Assembly: GCA_951812925.1 (NCBI GenBank) | Contig: OX638369.1 | Location: forward strand, 16,769,329 to 16,833,328 | DNA length: 64,000 bases | Origin: Calliopum simillimum | Taxonomy: Eukaryota; Arthropoda; Insecta; Diptera; Lauxaniidae | Direction of reading: 5' to 3' | Shown: positions 1 through 11,159 of the stretch, piece after piece | Numbering within the stretch: the stretch's first letter is position 1 | Layout of the letters: the number at the start of each line of letters is the position of its first letter | Notes under the pieces: model-generated | Seen by the model: the letters and a program-made list of their open reading frames with translations, nothing else | Told to the model about the DNA's origin: nothing | Databases searched by the model: none | Position numbers and translations under genes: made by a program

Positions 1-890
1 CCCGGGCCCGGATTTTCTCTTCACGCACCTGAATAAATCACATTCACCTTAGTCAAATAGTTTTCGCGATATAAATAAAAATTTAGTTTTTGCACGTTTA
101 GGAAATCGCCCGCCCCATTTCTATGTTAAAATATTAAACCATTTACAGCTTAACAGAGATTTACTATTTTTGATGAATTCATTAATTGATTAATTGCCTA
201 AACTCTTTGGCATTTTTTTTTTTTTTTTTTTCAAAAGCTAAACACAAACACTGCACGTTTTATGCGTCAGCTTGTCATGTCTGGTATCTGGCACATGGCG
301 CATGGCACTTTGCTGACGCCGCCACATTTTACCCAATAATTTCCTTTGACAACATTTGATGCTGGCAACACTTGTGCAGCAGCGTCTTGTTTCGCTGTCA
401 AAAATATATTTTGCCAAAAAGGAAATTTTTATTATTTTTCTGTTTTTTTAATTAAACTCTTTAGTGTTCAGGATTGTCGCCATTTCCGTGCAGCTTTTGA
501 TAATTCATTTTATTTTTTTATGAAAGAAAAATGTCTTGAATTACCGTCCCGAACACATTAATCAAATTTAGTTTTTTTTTTTTCTAAATGGTTTTTCATT
601 GAGGTAAATAAAAACACAATTTATAGGGGCAGGGATAGGGTAGAGCCGAAAAAAATTATGAGATAAATTTAAATGCAGTTAAGAAAATTTCTACACGTAG
701 AAAAAAAATAGTACTTGCCACTTTATTTCTCAAAAATTTCACCAGAATTTCAAGTCAAAATAGTGACAGCTCAACACCGAAGTAAATTTCACCAATTCAA
801 TTCAAAATGTATGCTTGCTAGTAATTTTTTTGAAAAGATTGACAAGATATTTACCTAACTGTAAAGTTCAAACAAAAAAAAAAAAAAAAA
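1..890. other. Gene-free AT-rich stretch
   Basis: No coding signal recognised. AT-rich with poly(T)/poly(A) runs near 205-230 and 874-890. The small open frames here lack codon structure or homology I know. Confidence 0.5.
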
Positions 891-894
891 TTAA

Positions 895-975
895 CTGATC
901 GCACTAGGGTACGAACCCTGGCCCGTCCGTTTGATAGGTAGATACACATCCTTCTGCACTGCTTGCGCATATGAT
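895..975 (-). repeat. tRNA-like Pol III B-box sequence, degenerate
   Basis: On the minus strand a B-box-like GGTTCGTACCC lies in a short stem (AGGG/CCCT), as in a tRNA T-arm. No convincing acceptor or anticodon arm can be drawn, so I treat it as a tRNA-derived SINE piece or tRNA pseudogene. Similar B-box words occur at about 2000, 2160, 18830, 60890 and 61060. Confidence 0.3.
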
Positions 976-1011
976 GAAGATGCATAAAATTTGTATATAA
1001 TTATATGAGAA

Positions 1012-1076
1012 AAAAAGTTCTGAAAACCTGAAACAAGTAAGGGAAGATTATTTTCGGATATGCCCTTATATTGAAA
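1012..1076. repeat. Fragment of the 41-43 kb palindrome family
   Basis: The word GATTATTTTCGGATATGCCC matches the outer arms of the large palindrome at about 40975 (inverted) and 43450 (direct). This is a solo piece of that family. Confidence 0.45.
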
Positions 1077-1879
1077 TGTGATACATATGCTTAATTGAAA
1101 TACTTATTAATTGAGAAATATTAATTTAATTTTTTCTTCAAATGATTATTGAAATATACATATGTGTATGTCATATGCACATAATCAAGCATCACATAAC
1201 AAACAGGAAACATAAAACCAACATGTGATAAACTCAATTTATTCGTAATTAAAATGCCTATATACAATCTACAAAATTTTATTGTAGTAAGTTATTTATG
1301 CAAAAATAGAATCTTGCAAATATGAACTACGTAAGCCTAAGCGACGTCATTTACTTAGTTACTACTTACGCACAACACCGTCCGTCCGTTTATTAACCTG
1401 GTCATGAGCGTTGTTCCTATAACTCAAGGATCAAATTGCAAGTTTTGTGCTTAAGCAATCAAGGACACTATTTTGCTTCAAATAAAATGTGCGTTGTCCA
1501 ATGCAAACAACCATAATTTGCAATTAAATGGACAACATCAAAACGTACTGGTCGCGAGTAAATAACGAAATATGATAACCGTCTATGTAGGTAGGTAGAT
1601 ACTTAAAATAACAATTTCGGGTATGTCGCAATTCTTTGAAAATCTGTAGTGATTTGAAGTGAAATTCATAAATCCAAATGCCACACCTTATGACACGGGT
1701 AAGCAACGTTTAGGATACTCCTAAGTGACAGGCGGCGGCAATGCAAGCAGCTGACGACAATGCGTTAATGTAACTTAACTGACTGTGCCAATCTGATGTA
1801 CATGATACTATTTAGTGCATAAGATAACACCCTACACACATACTTATGTACGTGTTTAACAACCCAAGAGAAAAAATTT
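1077..1879. other. Gene-free stretch
   Basis: No gene, RNA or complete repeat recognised. AT-rich intergenic-looking sequence. Confidence 0.5.
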
Positions 1880-2295
1880 CTAGCGCTTCTGATTCAAGCA
1901 CTTTTAAAGTGCTTGTCCCCATAGAAATTTAGAAGTACTTTCACAATGATTTTTTATAAGGCTGCAGTAAGAACAACATGGGTTCAAACCTAGCCCGGGT
2001 GATTTTTTTTTTTTACTTTTTTTTATTTTTTTTGCTTTATTTTTTTTTTTATTACAACTTTTTTTTTTATTCAACACCTTTAATTTCACTTTTCTACTTT
2101 CCTTTCTTTTATTAAAATTGATTACACAATGATTCCATATAACGCTGCAGTAAGAACAACGTGAGTTCGAATCCAGCCCGGGTGATTTTTTTGTTCCTTT
2201 TTTTTTATTTTTTCTTACGGAGCGGAAGCGCTTACTGGTGAAAAAGATGCACTTCAGAAGGATTTTTGAAACAATTCTTTTCCCTTTGGGAATAT
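1880..2295. repeat. Repeat family D, short copy
   Basis: Begins AGCGCTTCTGATTCAAGCAC and ends near GCACTTCAGAAGGATTTTTG; the ends are loosely inverted. It holds two direct copies of a ~50-nt unit (ACAATGATT...GCTGCAGTAAGAACAAC...GTTCGAATCC...CCCGGGTGA) separated by T-rich tracts. A longer copy lies at 17640-19160. The unit contains a Pol III B-box-like word, so a SINE-derived origin is possible. Confidence 0.5.
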
Positions 2296-2325
2296 TCGTT
2301 AGCAATATCGCATTGAGAAAGAAAA

Positions 2326-2938
2326 ACTAGTTAGGGTGTTACCTTTGGCTTGGCCAAACATTAAATACCTTACATTGCAATATTTTGAAAATTTTGCTCA
2401 AATGGAAGGTGCTACACCCTCTTGTTCGAGTTCACTCAGTTTTTGCTCAGACGTTGCATTTATAGCTTTTAGTGTTTGAGTCAAATTTTATTGGATTATC
2501 TCAAAAAACTCTTTCGGTATGGCATTTTGGAACTTTTGCTTATATGGGAGGTGCCACGCCCTCTTGTCAGAATTTGCCTAGTTTTTGCTCAGAGGTTGCG
2601 CTAACTATTCTTAGCATTTATGTGTATTTTGGTTGCATTGTCGAGAAAAATACTCCCGAAGATGCATTAAGAATATATTTTTTGTATGGGCGGTAGGCGT
2701 GTCAGTTGACCGATTTCGCTCTTTTCAATCTCTTGTCTTTGACTACGAATTTCATTGAATTATCTTACACAGTTTTCTCAAAAAATGAATTTCCACGCAC
2801 ACCCAGCCAGCCAGATGTATATAGCTATATCGACTCAGTTGGTGACGCTGATCAAGAATATATATTATTTTGCATATCTGCCTCCTCCGCGTTACAAACG
2901 GAAGAACAAAGTGAATATACCCTAGGTGTAGCGTATTA
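2326..2938 (+). repeat. Dispersed repeat family A, copy 1
   Basis: Starts TAGGGTGTTACCTTTGGC and ends near CCCTAGGTGTAGCGTAT. It shares blocks with copies at 25545-26085 (+), 51427-52330 (-), 54690-55618 (-) and 56897-57450 (-): GGCCTGGCCAAACATTAAATA, a GGGAGGTGC[CT]ACGC block, a CCAG-rich microsatellite and ...TTGATCAAGAATATATA. No coding capacity is seen. The termini GGGTGTA/TACACCC are mutually inverted. Confidence 0.6.
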
Positions 2939-2940
2939 AA

Positions 2941-3280
2941 ACTTGGATTTTCGGGGGGCTTAACTCATTCGACGCGAACTGGAAATATTTTTCGGTATGT
3001 GCTGAAAATTTCAAATTGTAATATCCAGTAATCATCCTACATACTCTAAATAACGCTGTGTGAAATTTCACAATAAAAATTTCACTTAGCAATGTGTAAA
3101 ATCATTTCACCAATGTGTAAATTTTCTTAACAATATGGGAAATTACATCAAAGACTCTCTCATTATAGAGTAAATTTTATTCAGTTACTGTATGAAACTC
3201 TCACCAGAAACAAGGAGTCAAGGATTCGCGTGTAGCTCCAAACAAGAATTAACCAAAACTGATCTGATGAGGCTATATAA
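2941..3280. other. Gene-free stretch
   Basis: About 340 bp with short internal repeats of an AATTTCAC-type word (3060-3125). No gene recognised. Confidence 0.4.
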
Positions 3281-4505
3281 AGGGTTATCCAATACGAGGT
3301 TCCTTTTCCAAATGGGTTGTTTAGACAGCTTTTATGGCTTGTCCATATGACGTTTGTGTTCAGTATTCAATACGACTCAATCATAAATAGACTTACTCTT
3401 GAACAACTTTTATTAATTGTGGAAACTTACTACCAAAATCAGTCATCAGTTAGAGAACGTTATAGAGTTCTTCAACATCATTTTGGTCGTTATGATCGTC
3501 CATCTGAGCGCACTATTCGTAACACCATCACCAGATTTCGAAGCTATTTTACACTATTGGACATTCATCATTCAACCAGAGTGCATAGAGCCCGTAATTT
3601 AGAGAATATTGCTGCAGTAGCAGAGAGTGTTCGTGAAAACCGTGTACAATCCATTCGTCGCCGATCTCAGGCTTTGGGCATTTCTTATTGATCATTATGG
3701 CATATCTTAAGGCGTGATCTCGGTCTGAAAGCGTATAAAATGCAGCTCGTATAAGAATTGAAGCCAGCTGATCTTGGTGTACGTTTTAATTTCGGTTTAT
3801 GGGCCTTGCAACAACTTCAAATTGATCCATTATTTTAACGAAAAATTGTGTTTAGCGACGCAGCACATTTCTGGTTGAACAGAACGGCCGTATTTAGGCC
3901 GATGAACAACCATAAGCAGTCCCAGAGCTTCCAATGTATCCCGATAAATGTATTTTCCGACCGTATTTCTTCAAAAATGCGGATGGAGCCAGTATTACGG
4001 TCAATGGAACGCGCTACAGAGCAATTATCAATGAATTTTTGCTGTCAAAATATCAGGATATTAGTGTAGCCGAACTCTGGTTTCAACAGGATGGCGCAAC
4101 ATGCCATACAGCTGGAGAAATAATCGCTTTATTGAGGGAAATGTTCGATGAAAATATCATCTCAAGAAATGCTCCTCTTAATTGGCCACCAAGATCATGT
4201 GATTTGATATGTTAAATCACTTGTTTATGTCGACATACTCGAAACTATTGTCGCTTTGAAAACTAACATAACTCGTGTTATTCAAGGAATACCGGCCAGT
4301 AAGTTCGAAAATTTTGTCGAAAATTGACCCAAAGAATGAACCATTTCAGAGCTAGTCGTGGGCAACATTTGAACGAAATAATTTTTAAAAATTGAGTTGT
4401 AGGAACCGAACTATCATTCCAAATAAAATTTTGCAGCAAAACATTGATTTTTATGTACATATTTTATTTAGAAAACAAAGTAGGAAGCACTTATTGGATC
4501 ACCCG
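3281..4505 (+). mobile_element. Degenerate Tc1/mariner-superfamily element with TIRs
   Basis: Imperfect terminal inverted repeats: GGGTTATCCAATACGAG at 3282 and its inverse around ACTTATTGGATCACCC at 4489-4504, flanked by TA-containing sequence. The inside is a near full-length but broken transposase. At about 1.2 kb the length fits a complete element that decayed by point mutation. Confidence 0.75.
3380..4394 (+). pseudogene. Tc1/mariner-superfamily transposase remnant
   Basis: Broken transposase of the IS630-Tc1-mariner superfamily. Segments in order: N-terminal HTH region (NRLTLEQLLLIVETYYQN, RPSERTIRNTI) to about 3690; a stop, then a segment reading LRRDLGLKAYKMQLV; a block around FSDAAHFWLN with the first catalytic Asp (3850-3880); FFKNADGASITVNGTRYRA; then WFQQDGATCHTA with the second Asp and NWPPRSCDL with the third (4075-4210). 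The C-terminal tail EIIFKN ends near 4394. At least three stops or frameshifts separate the parts. The copy at 42520-43442 is the same broad type but internally deleted. Confidence 0.8.
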
Positions 4506-5740
4506 TTACGTGTTTATATATGAAAACATATAAATAAGTATGTGGAAATAGCCGAAACATATGTATGTATGTAATCAATATCCATGTTAACACTTTTTTG
4601 CGTCTGTCAATATAAGTTTATCAACTCAAAATGTTATTCAGTAAATTTTAATTCAAATTTTTCACTGGGTTATCAAGTGAATACCGTTGGTACTTTCATA
4701 TGATGCAGTAAATTTAATGATCCTTAATATCTTAAGCATACACTACATATTTAGGTGCTGCCTGAATGGCAGACATAAAAAGGATGCTACAGGTAGTTGG
4801 CACACACATGCAGCATTATGGGATTAAATGTATAAATTCCTGTGAAAAAAAAAATATGCAGTTACTACTACTACTACCACACAGAAGAATGATTTTATAG
4901 CCAATGGCAAATGATAGTAAAAATATTGAAAAGGTAAAAAGTGGGAAATGTCAACTATTAATAGCTATTGATAGCAAATTTTAATATTCTAGAAATTCTT
5001 TGATAATTTACTAGAACTTAATACTCTTTCACAATGTTGTCTTTAAAAAAAAAGAGCAACAGTTTTTATTAAAATTCAAAACTCAATAACATTTAATACA
5101 AAGTGCATTTTATTGAATTTTATAAATGCGATTATATTGTTCGCACGTACATAGCTTTGGCACAGGTTAACTCAGAAACCTGCAACAATTGTGCACTTCC
5201 GGTAACATTTAACAAAAAAATAAAAAGGCTCTTTTATGTCGAAGTGTTTGTGCATGCGTACACACAAAATCCTTTTAAATTCAATTAAACTTTTTATCCA
5301 TTTGCAGTGGAAATTCCTTAACTTATTCGTTGTTGCTGCATTTGATTGTCATTGGAGATATCAAAATTGTAATGATATTGATACTGTTTAGTTACTTGAT
5401 ATGTTCAGAAAGTGTTTGAGCAAAACTCTTAAAAAAAAAGTTACAAGTGCAACCAAGTACACGTGATATTCTTCGTTTTGATTACTAAGCCTTTTGGAGA
5501 CCATCGGGTGTCCAAGAATATGAATCAAATAAAGATTGTTGATAGTCCGCCATAGATGAATTTCCTCTAGTATATCTATATGTTCTTCGTTTTAACTACT
5601 AAGCCTTCGAGAGACCTTCGGGAATCTTCATGTTCTAGGAGTGATCTAAAAGTAATGATAATCGGATGTGTGTAGAGCACATAAAAATATGAAAAAAAAT
5701 TGTTTTGCTTCCTCACATATCTACTAGGTCAGCATAAAAA
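4506..5740. other. Gene-free stretch with short duplications
   Basis: No gene recognised. A short CTA/CTAC repeat lies at 4864-4879. Around 5478-5640 two ~60-bp blocks are related (ATTCTTCGTTTTGATTACTA and GTTCTTCGTTTTAACTACTA, each followed by AAGCCTT..GAGACC.TCGGG). Confidence 0.4.
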
Positions 5741-6138
5741 AAAAAACATATTCCCGGGAGGTACATTCATTTAAATACGAACATTCGGAGAGAAATTATC
5801 AAAATAGAGAAAAACGAAATCAGAGCTGTCATCAAGTACCTCTGTTTAAAAAAGACATACACAGCGACCTAGTGGAAACAATGGGGGTCTCTGTTCCTCT
5901 AAATTCCATATTTGCGCGCTGGGCAAAGAAGTTTAAGCTGGGTAGAACATCCACAGAAGATGAATATGAATATCGATGAATATTGCGATCGAACTGCATA
6001 GAGAAAGGTCTCTGCGCGTTAGGTGCCGAGAATGTAAACCGACGAGCAAAAGAAAAACCGGGTCGACATTTCGAGGGTGAATCTCGAAAAGTTCCAAGCT
6101 GATCAGGGAAATTTTTTGTTTCGTTTCGTGACCATGTA

Positions 6139-6952
6139 TTGGGTGTGTGCATTAATTTCCATCGTTTTTTTTTTTATTTGAGACTTTATTTAAAGAAAAT
6201 GGTACGATGTATTTTATTCAAAGTATTGCCCATCGCTAGACACTACTTTTTCCCATCTTTCTGGCAATTTATGGATTCCATCCCAGAAAAACTGCGGCGG
6301 TCAAAAACGAATCGAGCCAATTTTCGATATCTTGAACTGAAGTGAAGCGTATTCCTGATAGGGCATTCTGCATCGATCGGAACAAATGGTAGTCTGATGG
6401 TGCAAGGTCTGGGCTATAAGGCGGGTGAGGCAAAATTTCCCATCCGTTGTTTTCCAGGTAATTTTTGACTGGGGCAGCAATATGTGGCCGTGCGTTATCG
6501 TGGTGGGAAATGATTGACTCGTGTCTGGTCGTATACGTTGGCGCTCTGCCTTGATTTTCTGCTTCAATCGGATCAATTGCTGACGATAGAGTTGAGCATT
6601 AATGGTTTGGCCACCTGGCAACAGCTCATAATGGATCACACCTAACTGGTCCTGACCAGGACGTTCTTTGTCTTCGACATCAAAATCACCACTTTTAAAC
6701 CGTCGAAAACACTCACGATAGCTTGATTCAGCTGGAGCATAGTCCCCATAAACTTCTAGTAAAACTTCCCGCAAATGTGGCTTTTTCGGCACGAACTCGG
6801 ACATTTCGGATGAAAATTTTCAAATCTAATGATGCAGAGTTGTTATCAGATGCCTAAGCTTCAGATATGACGTTTCTGATCTAACGTTTAAGTCACCATG
6901 TATTGATAGCGACATCTTTTGAAAAACGATGAAAATTAATGCACACGCCCAA
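6139..6952 (-). mobile_element. Internally deleted mariner nested in a mariner
   Basis: Terminal inverted repeats of about 30 bp (TTGGGTGTGTGCATTAATTT at 6139, its inverse ending GCACACGCCCAA at 6952) are flanked by TA duplications (6137-6138 and 6953-6954). It retains the start and end of a transposase on the minus strand but lacks most of the middle. It sits inside the older mariner at 5745-7330. Confidence 0.88.
6190..6804 (-). pseudogene. Deleted mariner transposase
   Basis: Starts MSEFVPKKPHLREVLLEVYG with an N-terminal HTH region (AESSYRECFRRFKSGDFDVE). After ERPGQ it jumps to QLGVIHYELLPGGQTINAQL, skipping about 120 residues that would hold the second HTH and the first catalytic Asp. 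The C-terminal part (PERWEKVVSSDGQYFE in another frame, about 6210-6290) is shifted out of frame. It cannot encode active transposase; ends and N-terminus survive. Confidence 0.8.
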
Positions 6953-7334
6953 TATGATATCTGGATCCACCATTTTGATCCGGATACCAAACAGCAGTCA
7001 ATGACTTGGAAACCAGCCTCTTCCCCGACGCCGAAGAAATTAAAGGTATCTAGTTCGGCAGGAAAGGTTATGGCGTCTGTTCTTTGGGACGCTGAAGGAA
7101 TTGTTATGGTGGAATACTTGGAAAAGGTAGCCAATATTATGGGCTCATACTACGCATTACAAATAAGAAGATTGCGGGAGGCCGTCAAGGAAAAAAGACG
7201 AAGCAGACTGCGAGTTGGAGTGCTGTTTCACCTCACAAAGTTGCCGTGGCGATGGCTGCCATTCAAGAAACGGGATTCAAATTACTCGAGCACCCATCCT
7301 AATGGCCAGACCTGGCTCCCAAATAACTGAATTT

Positions 7335-7790
7335 TTAAATAAATCCCGTCTGCTTTCCCCATCAGAATCAGATTATCGTGTTTGACATAGCTGTTCAACA
7401 GAAATGTAAAAGTTTCTTGATGACCTCCGTATTGCGTATGATCAATATCAAATTACTCTCACGTTCTGGTCATTTTTAAACTTGTGCATAAACTGGACTA
7501 AATCGCACAATCTCGCTCTAAATCTGGCCAAATCATATTTTTTATCGATATCGTGAACACATCTTGAACTTAGTAGATAATATTCTCCCTGTTTCCATTG
7601 GTGACCATTCAATTGAATTTGTCAATAAAACTGTCTGCGTAGGTTTTCTTCCCAACTCCTCACTATCGTTTAATGATCAGTACCTGGAGACCGATTCCTG
7701 CTCGGTCAACAATCTAATCTTATTATTTTAGTCGATGTTTTTATTCATAGCTAGTTTTTGTTATGAAACTTTATCTTTTCACTTCTAACG
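7335..7790 (+). pseudogene. Non-LTR reverse transcriptase C-terminal fragment
   Basis: One frame reads INWTKSHNLALNLAKSYFLS, matching the W...N.L.LN..KS block after the RT palm in LINE polymerases. A frameshift follows, then SIGDHSIEFVNKTVCVGFLP and SLSFNDQYLE, the G...FV....LG..L..L.F..H region. The sequence runs into the repeat at 7686-9136, which may be its 3' UTR. Confidence 0.65.
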
Positions 7791-9136
7791 GTCATGTTTT
7801 CAAAATGATAAATAATTCGATGAGAATAATAATAAGAAAAAACTCGGAAAGCATCGAATGGTATAGAAAAAATATCAAAAACTAAAATTTTTTATGGTGA
7901 AATAGAATGCCCTAAAATAAATAAATGGGATATGCCACGCACCCAAAATATTTCGTATTTTGTATGGCGGCTGAAATATCTTATCTTCAAAGGATCATAA
8001 CTCGGAAAATAAGAATCCTATTAGGAAAATCCGAAAGGATATTTGGATAAGGAAGAGTGTAACTATTCGATGCTATTAATAAAAAAGAATTTTACCTTTT
8101 CTTGTGGCTACGCTGTAAGACTGAACACAGCGTATTCTTCAACTTTAAGCAAGGATATTTCAAAATCCTGCAGGTATAATGACAGTTCTACTAATGAAGA
8201 CGGATTCAGCGTCAAAAAGTACATAAGACTGCATATAAGAATTAAACAGTTCATTCCATTTTTTTTTTGTGCCTGAGTTATTAACTTAAAAAAACTTAAA
8301 CTTAACTTAAAAACAGCTCCTAAATTTTCATCAAAATTGTTGAGTCGTTTTCGAGTAATATTGAATCAAAATTTTCAAGGGTTGAAAAGTGGGCGTGGTA
8401 CTTATTTGATCCCGCCCACTTTTCGTTTGTTACAAGGCATTATTAAGCAGTACTTACATACCAAATTTTATTAAAATACCTTGTAAAATTTGCGAGAAAT
8501 AACATTTAACGTATTTTGCTTGTATGGAAGGTTCCACGCGCAACGGCGATATTTTGCCCACTTTCAGGTCAGAGATGCTTTATAGCAAGTAGGCTCCCCA
8601 CAGTTAATTTTAGAATGATTACTTCATTAGTTTTCTTTTTATACCGTATTATATTTTTGTGGGCGGTGCCACGCCCTTTACCAAGTTTTCCCAATATAAC
8701 GACATAAAACATATTAATACTTGTTTGCATACGTAACAGCTCATAAATTTTCATCAAAATTGTTGGAGTCGTTTTCGAGTAATATTGAATCAAAATTTTC
8801 AAGGGCTAAAAAGTGGGCGTGGCACTTCTTCGATCCTGCTCACTTTTTGTCTGTCACAAGGTATTACTAAGTCGTACTCTCTCACCAAATTTTATTCAAA
8901 TACCTTGTATGGTTTGCGAGTTATGACCATATCAAATTTAAAATTTAATGCGATGCCACGCCCCCTGATGAGCATTTACAAAGTTCAAATCTAGCTCATT
9001 TTTCATTGTATTCTAAAATCTAACATTATCCGAAGTTTAATTAAAATCGCTGTAGCCGTTTTCGAGAAAAAGTTTTGCCCGTTCCAAACATACATAAGTA
9101 CATACAATTTTATCTCGTATAAGAAGAGAAGATATC
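7686..9136 (+). repeat. Composite repeat B, copy 1
   Basis: Matches 45807-47606 over its whole length. Landmarks in order: GTACCTGGAGACC; CTGCTCGGTCAACAATCT; a hairpin-family arm ending CAGCGTCAAAAAGTACATAAG (8209-8230); GGGCGTGG..CTTATTTGATCCCGCCCACTTTT; a second near-copy of that block (8810-8850); and the end TCTCGTATAAGAAGAGAAGATATC. In the second copy the same segment sits between two inverted arms, which marks the borders. The join to RT sequence upstream of this copy suggests a 5'-truncated LINE with a long 3' part; that is inference. Confidence 0.6.
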
Positions 9137-9690
9137 AATCATGTGACCAGCAATATTTGCATGACGCTGCGTTATCTGCGAATAAACTTCAAATATTACG
9201 TTAAGCCTGAAATCAATTTTTTTTCGATATTTTTTCAACATCTCTAGTTGCTTTTGTCCAGCTATTGCTGCTGCTGCATATTGCTCCTTTATGTTCGGCG
9301 CAATTGATGAAATTGTTGTCACGTTTATGAATTAAAATGGATTCAACTTGTAAATCTATCACGTAACTTAATGTAGGTAATGAAGTACACATGTATATAG
9401 CTTTAAAAATTTCCGCTTCTTTTGATTTTGCCTTTGAAAAAACAGCAACAGCTTTTACCTGATAAAATGTTTAAGAAATCTGAAATATATCTGCTGGCAT
9501 AGTTTATAGCTCGTTTTAGCGCTTGAAACTGCTTGAAAGGAGTTTTAGGCTCATAGCACCGCTTTGGTTTAGAATATAGATTTTTTTCCACACAAGAAGT
9601 CTATGTGAAATTTTTTGCATTACTTCTATCAATCCAAGTCAGTCTTTTGCTGCTACAATAAACTTCAAGCCCTCAGCATTACTACTATGT
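9137..9690. other. Gene-free stretch
   Basis: No gene or complete repeat recognised. Confidence 0.45.
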
Positions 9691-9815
9691 TTACACTAAA
9701 GATTTAGCTGTGAAAATATAAATAAATCTCATTGCTAAATCCTACGCGTTTACACCGGCCGAAAGGGATTTATTTTTGACAGTAAATGTCAATTAGTGAA
9801 TGACATTTGATTTGA
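9690..9815. repeat. Repeat family E, fragment
   Basis: AAGATTTAGCTGTGAAAATA, CGGCCGAAAGGGATTTATTT and GACAGTAAATGTCAATTAGT match the arms of the hairpin at 15742-16458. Confidence 0.5.
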
Positions 9816-9889
9816 TTTACATAGAACATTGTATTTTTAATAAAACCCAAAAAAAAAGATCCTAGATTAGCTTTTCGTGGCAAGTCGTT

Positions 9890-10497
9890 GTTTGGACGTT
9901 GGCATGCAATAAAGATGCCAATCAAGGAGGTTGCGATGGCTATATCACCGAAATTGGGCCTATTTAAACAACTCAAGAATAGCAAAAGCAAAAGGCGCGT
10001 TTGCTCAACTGAACAAAATATGGTCTTCACCCGATATATCTACTAAAACAAGAGTGCGCATTTTTGATTCGAATGTGAAATCGGTTTTGTTATATGGGTG
10101 CGAAACGTGGCTTGTTACTGAACAATTAACGAACAAGCTGCACGTATTTGTCAACAAATGCTTAAGGCGTATACTAGAGATTTGGTTCCCTCGCACTATA
10201 TCAAATGCCGAGCTACATCAAAAATGCAATCAGTGGGCTATAGCAAACGAGGTCAAGCTGCGCAAATGGGGATGGATTGGTCACACTCTCCGGAAACCAC
10301 ACAGCGAAGTTTGTCGCCAGGAATCCACAAGGCAGAAGAGCACAAGAGTGGACCCAAAACCAACTGGAAAAGGTCGCCGGAAAAGGAAATCCAAGAATTG
10401 GGAAAGTCGTGGCAAGAGATCAAAGTCATCGCAAGGGATCGCGATGAATGGAGATGTTTTATATTGGCCCTATGCTCTTCCTAGGAGAGCTTCGTAA
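9890..10497 (+). pseudogene. RTE-like LINE, 3' end of the polymerase frame
   Basis: Encodes the C-terminal region of a non-LTR retrotransposon polyprotein: RIAKAKGAFAQLNKIWSS, NVKSVLLYGCETWLVTEQL, FVNKCLRRILEI, KWGWIGHTLRKP. Near 10330-10370 the reading moves to another frame, which finishes KSWQEIKVIARDRDEWRCFI and stops at about 10485. So the copy is 5' truncated and frameshifted. A second 3' scrap of the same type lies at 50273-50361, and a 5' endonuclease end at 46195-46845. Confidence 0.75.
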
Positions 10498-10833
10498 AGA
10501 AAAAAATGAGAACAGAAAATGATGATATGAAATAAAGAATAACAAACAATGATTGGTAATGTTGACATTACAGCGTTGTACAATATGTGATAATGTTATT
10601 ATGCAATGGCCATATAAAAACATAAGTTTACTTCAGCTACATTTATCCTACTACACTACAATATAGAGGGTAACAAAATTGCTGAACCGTCAAGCACATC
10701 ACATCCTCTAATGCACCATAACGTTATAAATCCGAAATCGCTTTACTGTGAAGCTAATCTAAAATGGATTACGTCAAATGTTAGCAGAATAGCCAAGGCT
10801 AATCCTAAGGCATGAGTTTCCACATCAGTTTGC
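10498..10833. other. Gene-free stretch
   Basis: No gene recognised. Confidence 0.45.
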
Positions 10834-10872
10834 AGTAGTAGTAGTAGTAGCAGTAGTAGTAGTAGTAGTAGC

Positions 10873-10946
<74 letters not shown>

Positions 10947-11002
10947 AAGTAGTAGTAGTAGAAGCAGTAGTAGTAGTACTAAGTAGCAGTAGCAGTAGTA
11001 GT
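10834..11002. repeat. Microsatellite (AGT/TAG)n
   Basis: About 170 bp of nearly pure AGT triplets with a few AGC and AGA variants. Confidence 0.98.
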
Positions 11003-11159
11003 CAGCTAATTCAAGTGCCTCCTGTTATCTGAATGAGAGCGTTTCTTTACACTTACCTCGAATCAGAATTGCAACGACGCACAGTGCACTGTTTTATACA
11101 ATCTACACGTGAAAAATTCAAAATGCATTTTTTAGTACACAGAACTGTTAAAATATAGA

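Larger units (their letters stand above)
5745..7330 (+). pseudogene. Mariner transposase remnant, split by another mariner
   Basis: Left part (about 5790-6138) carries broken frames resembling the N-terminal half of a mariner transposase. The right part (6953-7330) reads DIWIHHFDPDTKQQSMTWK, SSAGKVMASVLWDAEGI and a C-terminal PNGQTWLP where consensus elements have the SPDLAP region. The halves are separated exactly at a TA dinucleotide by the 814-bp element at 6139-6952; omitting that and one TA brings VTM next to DIWIHHF in one frame. Frameshifts in the left part make it non-functional. Confidence 0.8.

Noticed and set aside
1904..2305. Lys-rich 133-codon minus frame
   Set aside because: Produced by poly(T) tracts and a duplicated unit in repeat family D.
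6929..7330. Possible host SETMAR-like gene
   Set aside because: It is the right half of a mariner transposase interrupted by another mariner; no SET domain or introns.
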